Assembly (NCBI GenBank): GCA_905221605.1
Contig: CAJNDS010002561.1
Location: 124,001-188,000 of the forward strand
DNA length: 64,000 bases
Direction: 5' to 3'
From: Symbiodinium natans
Taxonomy: Eukaryota; Sar; Dinophyceae; Suessiales; Symbiodiniaceae
Positions 10,442 through 18,105 of the stretch are shown piece by piece. How positions within the stretch are numbered: position 1 is the stretch's first letter; each line of letters starts with the position of its first letter. A program made the position numbers and the translations under genes. Below the pieces are notes generated by a model. It saw only the letters and a program-made list of their open reading frames with translations, had not been told where the DNA came from and did not search any database.

Positions 10442-11873
10442 CCGAGTAGCTGTTTTCTACAGTGACGATACTTACTGGCATGAGCGAGTCTTGATCTGGA
10501 AGGCGAGTGACACTTCTTGGTATGTTTTGACTCCTGACATGGACCTTTATGAAGAGAGCTTTACATTGGTTGGCGACGACGGTCCTGTGAAGATGAAGGT
10601 GAAGGGGAAGCATTTTGAATATTATTCAAGACTGCGTGCGCCAGTGTATAGGTTTTCTTCTGGCTTGACCGAAGAGGAGATGAGGACCTACATCGAGAAG
10701 GCGCTAGACGAGCTGAACATGGAGGTCGTGCCTTTAGATGGCTGGAGGCCAAAAGAGGTGCGTGTGGGTCAGAGGGTGGTCCCAACCTCGGTTCTTCTTG
10801 GCAGGAGATTCGTGCCCAGGCGCGTTACCAGGCCGCCCGGCGGAGCTGCGTCAAGAGGTGTGGTGGACCAGCCGGAAAGAGCCACAGAGTCTTCAGCAGA
10901 TCTGCCTCTAGGGCTTTTGCCCCTCGAACCAGCTCCTGCAGGCTACATGTGGGTGTGGTTTCCCCCCCTCAGACCCGGAGCTGTCGACATTCCTCGGGAG
11001 GTGGCGGTTGTCGAGGGTCAGGGGGTTCGAGCAGGGGAAGATTTGGGTCTCATCAAGCGGGGTGACGGCTGGCTTCCTTTGACCTTAGTCGCCATTGACC
11101 AGGCTTCGGAGATTTTTGGCTGCTACTTGGGGCGACAGAGGACCTCCGAGGCCTTACATGCCGATGAGGGCCTACCTTCGGCCAGGAATGCGAATGAGGA
11201 AGGCGCCGTATCTTCTACTGAGCCTTTGGATGCAAGGGTCCTTGGTGTGGATTACAACTCCGTAAACGAAAGACACAAACATTGGCGCGAGGTTGTCAAT
11301 GAGTGCAAGCAGTATGAGTTCCCCGACTGGCCTCTTGAGGGACCGATGAGCGTGGGCCACCTTATTCGACATTTCCATAGCTTTGGAGGTGATCCCAAGA
11401 GATGGCTCCTTGAATGGATGCGTTCCAAGAACATCGCGGAGAACGACCGTGTGGCTCACGAGATGCGATGTTTGGTGGACGTCATGTTCACAGCTGGTTG
11501 TTATGACCAGTTGAATCTATGCTCCCTCGCGAGCATAGAAGTGGTCGGGCGTCGAATGCAAGCTATCATCGACGCCTACACCTTGGGAGGTGCAGCCGGG
11601 CCTGACTGGCAGAACGCCAAGGTTATCGCCGGTTACCGCAGTGCAGATGATGCGGTGTCACCAAGCTTGCGGTCGTGGGCAGCCAGGCGCACCAAAGAAG
11701 AAATTGACATGGCATCTTCTCGTGCTAAGATCCGTGAGCATCGCAAAGGCCTGCTGGTGACCGATGAGGCTGCAGGTGCTGTGGCAGACGGCGTGTTGCC
11801 GACAACCGGGGCAAAGGCCAAAGCCAAGGCGAAAGGCCGTGGCAAGGGGCTGACTGCCCCGGATGGTCAGTGA
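10389..11873 (+). CDS. ORF1: Gag-like protein
   Basis: 494 codons, placed where DIRS-type elements carry their Gag ORF. The N-terminal 60 residues (PGDRVAVFYSDDTYWHERVL, then WYVLTPDMDLYEESF) look like a small beta-barrel of SH3/Tudor type (inference). A second similar stretch lies near residues 110-130 (EVRVGQRVVP). The middle is Pro- and charge-rich, and residues about 300-440 are helical (HWREVVNECKQYEFPDWPL). The C-terminus is strongly basic (KAKAKAKGRGKG), suitable for nucleic-acid binding. No zinc knuckle was seen. The stop overlaps the start of ORF2 by 11 bp (ATG at 11863, TGA at 11871-11873), suggesting reinitiation or frameshifting to reach ORF2. Confidence 0.8.
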   Translation: MTTHDGVAEDLLQCLPGDRVAVFYSDDTYWHERVLIWKASDTSWYVLTPDMDLYEESFTLVGDDGPVKMKVKGKHFEYYSRLRAPVYRFSSGLTEEEMRTYIEKALDELNMEVVPLDGWRPKEVRVGQRVVPTSVLLGRRFVPRRVTRPPGGAASRGVVDQPERATESSADLPLGLLPLEPAPAGYMWVWFPPLRPGAVDIPREVAVVEGQGVRAGEDLGLIKRGDGWLPLTLVAIDQASEIFGCYLGRQRTSEALHADEGLPSARNANEEGAVSSTEPLDARVLGVDYNSVNERHKHWREVVNECKQYEFPDWPLEGPMSVGHLIRHFHSFGGDPKRWLLEWMRSKNIAENDRVAHEMRCLVDVMFTAGCYDQLNLCSLASIEVVGRRMQAIIDAYTLGGAAGPDWQNAKVIAGYRSADDAVSPSLRSWAARRTKEEIDMASSRAKIREHRKGLLVTDEAAGAVADGVLPTTGAKAKAKAKGRGKGLTAPDGQ

Positions 11874-14800
11874 AGAGTGTGGCGAGGGATCGTGCCCGGT
11901 CGGTCCCTCTCATGGCCATCAATCCGGGGATGCACGTGCTGCTAAATCCCAGTTCTCCCGTGACATGTTCCCCCTTCCTGTCCCACCTGAGGTGCGCCGG
12001 GAAAAAACTTTGGGGAGACGGGTGGCGCAGCGGGTGGCCAGACATATCCAGCAGACAACCAAGGAGCGCGAGGCCGTGAAGGCTCTCAACTGGATGGCTG
12101 GCTACAAGGAAGAATTTGAGAATTCACAGTTTTCACCAGATGCTCTTCAGTCGGAGGTGATTGGGAGAGTTCGTTATCTTGCTGGGCTATGCCAAGACAA
12201 AGGTGAATTGGCAGAGATCCCTAAACCGGAGGCAGCCCTTAAGGCGTTGCTCCGTGGCCGGTCAGAATACTCTTCTGACGAGCCGACTACGTTGGCGGCC
12301 TGCTCACTTGCGCGCATCTCGCTTCCTGAGTCTCTTCATGACGCACCGGCGGTGGAGAGTGTCTTGGATGACGAGGCCCGGCATTACCTGCAGAGCCCCG
12401 AGCATATGTTAAAACCAGGCTGCGAAACGGGCCTGGGGGAGTTTCAACCGTACTGGGATCCACTCTTGAGGAGGGACGCCAAGCTCTACAAGAAGTTCAT
12501 CCAGAAGCTGAACCAAGCCGGGTACTTGGTGTTCACGCAGAACCCCAAAAGCTTCTGTGGAGTGTTTTTCGTCAGGAAGAGCGACGGTCGCAAAATTAGA
12601 ATGATCATTGACGCCAGGGGTACCAACTCCATGTTTCGACCTCCCCCTGGCGTTGATTTACTTACTTCAGATGGTTTTTCGAGGATTGAGCTCAACATCC
12701 CAAGCCATTTCGTCCCAGGCAGTGCCGACTACGACGACTACCTTGACCGACACCGTATTAGCATAGGGCTCAGTGATGTAAAAGATTGTTTTCATCGGCT
12801 CCGACAACCTAGGTGGCTTTGTGATTATTTTTGCTTGGATGGGGTGCCGGCTTCTTGGGTGGGGCTCGAGAACACATATTTGGACAACCAGTGGCTTGCG
12901 CCCGACTCGATCGTGTACCCGGCCCCAGGCTCTTTACCAATGGGGTTCACTTGGGCCCTATACTTCGCGCAACGCGCAAGCGAGGTCCTCATGACCAAAG
13001 TACCATCCTTGCAAAAGTCCACCTTGGTCCATGACAGGTCCAGCACCATCGTCTTTGGAGAGGGCCAGTCCGTGAAAAACGAGGCAGGCGAGCCGCGCCC
13101 TGTGCACCATTATGTCTACGTTGACAATCTAGGGGTCCTCAGCGTTAACCATGATACAGTGGAGACGGCCTTGCGAGAAGTAGAGGATGTCTTCGGTTCT
13201 CACAAGCTGATCCTGCATCCAGGCTTGGTGTCGAGCGGCACTACGAAGGCACTGGGCTGTGCTCTCAGAGGAGACCTTCTGGCTAGTCGGGTCACGTCAG
13301 ACAGGTATCACAAACTACGTCAAGCCATCCAAGGAGTACTTGAACGTAAGCGGGTTTCTGGACGCATTCTTGAAGTGCTGGTAGGCCATGCTACGTTTGT
13401 TGCCTTGATGAACCGCCACGTCCTCAGTGTCTTCAACACGGTTTACCGTTATATTAACGCCCACTACCACAAACCAGCGCCATTGTGGACCACAGTGAGA
13501 GAGGAGCTTTCGGTTTTCAGGGGGCTCATGATCTTCTTGCATGCGGACTGGGCACGACCTTGGAACACCTACGTGACTGCCACAGATTCTTCTTTGGAAG
13601 GTTTCGGGGTTGTTTCAAGTCATTGGCAGCAGCATGAGGTTGCCAGTGCCGGCCGAAATCTTGAGCGGGCCCGCTTCAGAAAGCTGGGGAGTCATTCAGC
13701 GCGTGCCTCAGCGCTCACAGCAGCGGGTTTTGTTCATGATGAAGCTACAGATCAGTGGAAGGCCGGCTGGCTGGACAGCCCCAGTTACCTGGAGCACACA
13801 GGCTGGGCATTGGCTCAGGAGTTCAAGGAAATTCCTGGATATCTCTTGCAGGCTGATCGCTGGACGCCCCGGCTTTGGGGAAAATGGCAGCACTCTGCTG
13901 GGATCCTGGAGCTCGAAGCACGGGCCTTGGTGAAGGGGCTCAAACGTATTGCCATGAGCACTTTCGGGCATGATGTGCGGCAGCTCTTGCTCACAGACAA
14001 CATGAGTGTTTGCCTCGCCTTTGACCGATCTCGCGCTCGCAGCTTCAGCCTCCTGGTGCAAATCCGGAAATTTGCTGCATATTGTTTGGCACGCAACATC
14101 TACTGTGTGGTTAGGTGGGTTCCATCCGAGCTCAACAGCGCGGACAAGCCAAGTAGGCTCCACTCAGAAGAAGCTAGCAAGGATCTCGCGCATGCCATCC
14201 CCCATGTCCGCTGGACCCCGCCGGGAAGCAGTTCTCAAGCCTCCAGTGGCAAAGAGTGTCAAGCCAAGGCCCAAGTCCAGGATGCTGGAGCGACCGCAGC
14301 CTTCAACTGCTTCGAAGGCGAGGGCGTCGACCCTTGCAAAGACTGGTCCGGCCGAAGCACTGATCACACCGCGGAAAGCGGACACGTTCAGCCTGTTGAC
14401 GGTGCCCCTGGAAAGCGAGAAAGTCAAAGCAAAGAAACGCAGCAGAGAGGAGAGTTCAAATGCCTCGACCAGTCCGAGCAGAAGTCCTGCGCGCAAAGCT
14501 GGGCAACGACGTCTGGTTCAGAGGAGAGCAAGGCGCCGAGCGAAAGCCATGGTGGATCACCACTTGGACGGAGTGTCGCATCTGGAACAGCAAGCTGTTG
14601 GAGAAGCGACCTCCAAGCAGTACCAGAAGGAGCTTCAGTCCTTCCTCAGCTTTGCAAAGCCCCGGGGATTGGTGATGACCAATGCCAAGATAGTGGACGG
14701 GCTTCTCGTGGACTACATGAACCGGATGTATCTGGACGGCCATCAGAGCTACCGAGCCGACAGGTTGATGGCTGCCATTCTCCACCGCTTCCCACAATTT

Positions 14801-16257
14801 GGCCGGTTGGGGGACCAGAAATTGCCGCGGGCCTGGCGAGCGCTCAAGGGCTACAGACGGCTGACGCCGGGGAAGTCCCGGTTGGCCTACCCCTTAGCCT
14901 TGTGGGCAGCCTTTGCGGTGGAGCTGAAGCGCTTAGGATGCCTGAGGATGGCTCTTTTCATGCTCCTTGCTGTGAGCACCTACGCCAGGCCGTCGGAGCT
15001 CCTTCGGGCAAAAGTGTTCAGTCTGGTGCGGCCCGCGCGAGGGATCACGAGCAGCTGGTCGTTACTGCTGGCGCCGGAGGAGGAGGAGATAGCCACGAAA
15101 ACGGGGGATTACGATGTCTCGATCCCTCTGGACAGCCCGTGGTTGAAAGGCTGGAGCCACGCGTTATTCGACTGTCTGAAGCAATCCCACCCAACAGCAC
15201 CCCTCTGGGATTTCAACTACCAAGAGTACCAGCTCATGATGAAGCAAATCTCGGACATGTTTGGTGTGGATGTGACGCCGTATCAGACACGGCACTCGGG
15301 TCCCTCCATCGACCGCGCTCGGCAATACCGCAGCCTCTTGGAGGTGCAGAAGCGCGGGCAGTGGAAAGCGCACAAAAGCGTGGCGCGCTACGAAAAGAGC
15401 GCCAGGCTGGCCAGCACATGGGAGTCCCTACCAGAAAGTTTCAAGACCCACGCCACGCTCTGCGAGCAAGACCTTGGGGCAATTCTTTTGGGGCGAAAAC
15501 CAGCCCCCCTTTTTGCCACAATCGCAGGCCTGGGCAGTATGTGATGGATCTTTTCTCCGGCCAAGGAGGAGTCGGTCGTGCAGTGCGACATTTTGGCTTC
15601 AACGCCAAATTTTGGGATATCCGTTTTGGGACAGATCATGATTTGACCAACAAGGGTGTGCTTCAGAAAATCCTTCGTGAGATCCGGCAAGGTCGAGTTT
15701 TAGCATGCATGCTTGCTCCAGTTTGCGCCAGCTTCGGACGGGGTTGTGACCGCACAAAGGCGATCAGGACACGCGCAGAACCCTGGGGCATCAGTGCAAA
15801 CAAGCTCACCGCTGCCGAACGTGACAGCATCCTCCTAGGCAATCGTTGCTTTGTCTCATGTTTCCGCATCATGCGCGAGCTAGACAAGTTCAAGATACCT
15901 TACATCCTTGAGAATCCTGCATACTCCAAGGCGTGGTGGCTCCCAGCACTTCAGCGGCACCAGTCCCGGCCTTGGGTTCGCTTCGTGCAGGGTGACTTTT
16001 GCCAGTTTGGTTCCTCTTGGCAGAAAACCACAACATTTCTGTGTGCGCATATTCCTGAAGATGATTTGCGCCGGCTGGCGTGCACCTGCCAGGGGCCACC
16101 AGGAATCTGCAGTCGCACCCTGAAGCCGCACGTCCTTCTTTCAGGAAATTGGCGAGGAAGGCCGCGCGCCCAATGGGCGGAAATATACCCCAACAAGCTT
16201 AGCACCGCGTTGGCATACGCGTTAACTGCTGCCCACCACATCCCTCCCTATTCGTGA
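11863..16257 (+). CDS. ORF2: reverse transcriptase-RNase H, reading through to a methyltransferase-like C-terminus
   Basis: 1464 codons in one frame. RT motifs: IRMIIDARGTN (about residue 245), catalytic Asp in SDVKDCFHRL (D305-H311), PMGFTWALYFAQ (from residue 359), and YVYVDNLGVLS (417-427), where the usual YxDD is YVDN. RNase H follows: VTATDSSLEGFGVV (D575), LELEARALVKGL, LLLTDNMSVCLAF and NSADKPSR supply the Asp/Glu set. From about residue 790 to 1220 the sequence turns Gly/Ser/Pro-rich and low in hydrophobics because the same DNA encodes the tyrosine recombinase in the next frame. The last 237 residues regain normal composition and form the methyltransferase-like domain described separately. 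The ATG at 11863 overlaps the end of ORF1. Whether one long protein is made, or RT-RH and the methyltransferase are made separately, cannot be told from sequence. Confidence 0.88.
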   Translation: MVSEECGEGSCPVGPSHGHQSGDARAAKSQFSRDMFPLPVPPEVRREKTLGRRVAQRVARHIQQTTKEREAVKALNWMAGYKEEFENSQFSPDALQSEVIGRVRYLAGLCQDKGELAEIPKPEAALKALLRGRSEYSSDEPTTLAACSLARISLPESLHDAPAVESVLDDEARHYLQSPEHMLKPGCETGLGEFQPYWDPLLRRDAKLYKKFIQKLNQAGYLVFTQNPKSFCGVFFVRKSDGRKIRMIIDARGTNSMFRPPPGVDLLTSDGFSRIELNIPSHFVPGSADYDDYLDRHRISIGLSDVKDCFHRLRQPRWLCDYFCLDGVPASWVGLENTYLDNQWLAPDSIVYPAPGSLPMGFTWALYFAQRASEVLMTKVPSLQKSTLVHDRSSTIVFGEGQSVKNEAGEPRPVHHYVYVDNLGVLSVNHDTVETALREVEDVFGSHKLILHPGLVSSGTTKALGCALRGDLLASRVTSDRYHKLRQAIQGVLERKRVSGRILEVLVGHATFVALMNRHVLSVFNTVYRYINAHYHKPAPLWTTVREELSVFRGLMIFLHADWARPWNTYVTATDSSLEGFGVVSSHWQQHEVASAGRNLERARFRKLGSHSARASALTAAGFVHDEATDQWKAGWLDSPSYLEHTGWALAQEFKEIPGYLLQADRWTPRLWGKWQHSAGILELEARALVKGLKRIAMSTFGHDVRQLLLTDNMSVCLAFDRSRARSFSLLVQIRKFAAYCLARNIYCVVRWVPSELNSADKPSRLHSEEASKDLAHAIPHVRWTPPGSSSQASSGKECQAKAQVQDAGATAAFNCFEGEGVDPCKDWSGRSTDHTAESGHVQPVDGAPGKRESQSKETQQRGEFKCLDQSEQKSCAQSWATTSGSEESKAPSESHGGSPLGRSVASGTASCWRSDLQAVPEGASVLPQLCKAPGIGDDQCQDSGRASRGLHEPDVSGRPSELPSRQVDGCHSPPLPTIWPVGGPEIAAGLASAQGLQTADAGEVPVGLPLSLVGSLCGGAEALRMPEDGSFHAPCCEHLRQAVGAPSGKSVQSGAARARDHEQLVVTAGAGGGGDSHENGGLRCLDPSGQPVVERLEPRVIRLSEAIPPNSTPLGFQLPRVPAHDEANLGHVWCGCDAVSDTALGSLHRPRSAIPQPLGGAEARAVESAQKRGALRKERQAGQHMGVPTRKFQDPRHALRARPWGNSFGAKTSPPFCHNRRPGQYVMDLFSGQGGVGRAVRHFGFNAKFWDIRFGTDHDLTNKGVLQKILREIRQGRVLACMLAPVCASFGRGCDRTKAIRTRAEPWGISANKLTAAERDSILLGNRCFVSCFRIMRELDKFKIPYILENPAYSKAWWLPALQRHQSRPWVRFVQGDFCQFGSSWQKTTTFLCAHIPEDDLRRLACTCQGPPGICSRTLKPHVLLSGNWRGRPRAQWAEIYPNKLSTALAYALTAAHHIPPYS
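14192..15544 (+). CDS. ORF3: tyrosine recombinase, nested inside ORF2
   Basis: This protein should catalyse insertion of circular cDNA. The frame is open from an ATG at 14006, but residues before 14192 only shadow the RNase H, so I prefer ATG 14192 (MPSPMSAGPRRE), giving about 450 residues. The first 130 residues are basic and Ser-rich. A core-binding helical region follows (SKQYQKELQSFLSFAKPRG). The catalytic half carries Arg in TYARPSELLRAKV, the box PYQTRHSGPSIDRAR, and RGQWKAHKSVARYEKSARL with the tyrosine nucleophile in ARYEK. The first His of the classical HxxR box appears as Tyr (YQTRH). The whole gene lies inside ORF2 in frame +1 relative to it. Its TGA (15542-15544) overlaps the ATG at 15544. 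Confidence 0.9.
   Translation: MPSPMSAGPRREAVLKPPVAKSVKPRPKSRMLERPQPSTASKARASTLAKTGPAEALITPRKADTFSLLTVPLESEKVKAKKRSREESSNASTSPSRSPARKAGQRRLVQRRARRRAKAMVDHHLDGVSHLEQQAVGEATSKQYQKELQSFLSFAKPRGLVMTNAKIVDGLLVDYMNRMYLDGHQSYRADRLMAAILHRFPQFGRLGDQKLPRAWRALKGYRRLTPGKSRLAYPLALWAAFAVELKRLGCLRMALFMLLAVSTYARPSELLRAKVFSLVRPARGITSSWSLLLAPEEEEIATKTGDYDVSIPLDSPWLKGWSHALFDCLKQSHPTAPLWDFNYQEYQLMMKQISDMFGVDVTPYQTRHSGPSIDRARQYRSLLEVQKRGQWKAHKSVARYEKSARLASTWESLPESFKTHATLCEQDLGAILLGRKPAPLFATIAGLGSM
15544..16257 (+). other. Methyltransferase-like domain at the C-terminus of ORF2
   Basis: Residues 1228-1464 of ORF2. An AdoMet-binding motif is clear (YVMDLFSGQGGVGRAVRHFG). It is followed by LAPVCASFGRG, which resembles motif IV of cytosine-C5 methyltransferases with a candidate catalytic Cys, and ILENPAYSKAWW, resembling motif VI (ENV) or the NPP-type box of amino-methyltransferases. 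Order I-IV-VI fits the C5 class, but the Pro-Cys pair is replaced by Val-Cys, so chemistry is uncertain. DIRS and PAT elements are known to carry a methyltransferase domain usually described as adenine-N6 (Dam-like). An internal ATG at 15544 overlaps the recombinase stop as TGATG, a layout suited to termination-reinitiation, so this domain may also be translated alone. Confidence 0.72.
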
Positions 16258-16278
16258 ACTTCGCCTTTGGGAAGATTT

Positions 16279-16423
16279 GGGGCGAGAGTGAGTTCTGATC
16301 TTTGAGCTTCCAGTGCTTTCTTCAAGTACAAGCTCATTCTGTGCAGTTGGCTCCAACATGCTGTGACGATGCTAACGCTTTCGAGAAATTTGACCGCAAA
16401 AAGAGCTCCGAGTGACGGCAATC
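16279..16423 (+). repeat. Split direct repeat B1
   Basis: 145 bp matching 16516-16660, starting GGGGCGAGAGTGAG and ending GTGACGGCAATC. It begins 21 bp after the ORF2 stop and passes directly into A2. Confidence 0.93.
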
Positions 16424-16494
16424 TGATTGAGCGTGCTCGGTAAGATTAGAGTCACGAAGTGCTCATCCCTGACGCTGTCTCATACTCAAGTGCA
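16424..16494 (+). repeat. Split direct repeat A2
   Basis: 71 bp matching A1 at 10053-10123. The B1/A2 junction at 16423/16424 recreates the joint of a circularised element. Confidence 0.93.
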
Positions 16495-16515
16495 CCCGCC
16501 CACCCGCCCAAGGTG

Positions 16516-16660
16516 GGGGCGAGAGTGAGTTCTGATCTTTGAGCTTCCAGTGCTTTCTTCAAGTACAAGCTCATTCTGTGCAGTTGGCTCCAACATGCTG
16601 TGACGATGCTAACGCTTTCGAGAAATTTGACCGCAAAAAGAGCTCCGAGTGACGGCAATC
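16516..16660 (+). repeat. Split direct repeat B2 (right end of element)
   Basis: 145 bp matching B1. A 21-bp spacer containing CACCCGCC-type repeats separates it from A2. It ends the element at GGCAATC. Confidence 0.93.
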
Positions 16661-18105
16661 AGGAAATATCGGCCACTACATCATGTCGTTGATCAAGTCC
16701 GTTTCGGTCAGGATAACCCCTGCCAGAACCGCGCGAAAGCCGTTGTGAACACACATACAAAGATCGGTTGACAGGGGGGGACTCCTTCTGCTTCATTAAG
16801 AGAATCTTTGCATTGAAGCGAACGACAAGACAGGAAGATTTCGGGGATTAGGCTCTAGGTATCTACAAACAACTGCAGTGCCTCAACATCACGACATTGA
16901 TCGTTGCTGATATTGCAGGTACGTTCTGAATGTGTCCTTTCAGAATTCACACTTATCAGACAGGTGTCTTCGCTGGCTTGAGCCAAAACCGAGAGCTGCC
17001 GGAAATACCATTGAAATGACTTCTCTCGCAGTTCTACTTCCTTAGATACCAGGGTTTGTGACGTGCGCAGTGCACGGCAGTTCTTGCAGAGTCCGAGGCA
17101 GCCTGGGAGAGACCTTGAGGACTCCGAGCCCAGCCGTGGCCGCAGCTGCTCCAGTTTGGAACCTGGGTCCAAACGACCATTGCCAGTTCAAGGGCCCTTG
17201 TTTCAGGATTCTTGAGGGTGATGTTCGTTGAGGGAGCGGTGCAGTTGGTAGAGACCATTCTTAAGTCAGCCCACTTATTCTCACTGTCTTAGCCCATGAC
17301 CACACCAGTTGACAAATGTTGGCTTTCTTCACGATTCGGGTTCGGGCTGGGTGCGTGCTCTTGCAACCCCCAGAAATTAAGAATGGAAGAGGTTCGGGAT
17401 GAGGTTTCCAGTCTCAGACCTCCCTTTGATTCCCTTTGTGTTCCTTGACCATAACGTGCTAGATCTCATTGAGTCTTGGAAATCCACAAGATTTTTTGTC
17501 CGATGGCTTCTCGAAGAAAGCCGGTGCTGTGTGAAGGATAGAAGCTATGCCCAATGTGCCAAGGACAAGTTCACGACTGCCCGTTCGAACGTGCAGCGCC
17601 ATTCGTGCACAGGCAACGGGACATCATTAACCACGTTAGTTTAGTTTGCGAACGCGTGCCGCAGAAGGTTTTGTTGTTGATGTTTTGCAATCCGATCACG
17701 GGAGGAGGCTTTGGACTGACTAATTTCTCAATATGCAGCCTGGCTGGAAATTTAGCCTGTGGTGCCCGTATCACGTGAAGAAGATTTCGCGAGAGCACGG
17801 CAGGTCGCGTTAAGCGCTGCTTGTCTTCCCCACTTCCAGCCGACGATCAGCTTGAGGATGGTGTAAGAAATTGTGCTGTAGGTTCTGCAACTGTTCGTTA
17901 TTTCGCATTCTCTTTACCTACAGCATTAGTAGAAGCTTCCTGAGAGGAGGCATCGCGTTTGCTGGCTGACAGCCGGTTCAGTGAAGCAGCGGCTTCCTGT
18001 CCCTAAATGCGCTCGAGGATGGCCGGGGTAGCGAAGTTATGCGAAGTTATGAGCCTCTGAGAAAGATGCTTGCTGAACAGGAATTGAGCACCTGCTGCTC
18101 TTCAG
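16661..18105. other. No confident gene; possible upstream exons of the TBC gene
   Basis: Two + strand segments look coding. One near 17440-17515 reads LDHNVLDLIESWKSTRFFVR. The other near 17547-17637 reads KLCPMCQGQVHDCPFERAAP, a C-x2-C with nearby His and Cys. Either may be an N-terminal exon of the TBC gene but I cannot join them in frame. A 10-bp tandem (GCGAAGTTAT) lies near 18031-18050. Confidence 0.3.

Larger units (their letters stand above)
10053..16660 (+). mobile_element. DIRS-order (PAT-like) tyrosine-recombinase retrotransposon, 6608 bp
   Basis: The element is bounded by split direct repeats in the order A1 (10053-10123), coding region, B1 (16279-16423), A2 (16424-16494), B2 (16516-16660). 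A copies are 71 bp and B copies 145 bp. I saw no mismatch between copies by eye. B1 runs directly into A2, which is the junction expected when the two outer ends (B2 and A1) meet in a circular DNA intermediate. This arrangement is known from PAT and Ngaro elements. Coding content fits: Gag-like ORF, RT, RNase H, tyrosine recombinase and a methyltransferase-like domain; no integrase or protease was seen. Four reading frames overlap, with only 18 bp between A1 and the first ATG and 21 bp between the last stop and B1. No target-site duplication is visible, as expected for recombinase-mediated insertion. Identical repeats and intact frames suggest recent activity. Confidence 0.92.

Noticed and set aside
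14006-14191. Longer recombinase start at 14006
   Set aside because: This part only shadows the RNase H reading frame; the ATG at 14192 begins right after RNase H ends.
10053-16660. LTR retrotransposon interpretation
   Set aside because: No terminal LTR pair, no integrase or protease; split direct repeats and a tyrosine recombinase fit the DIRS order.
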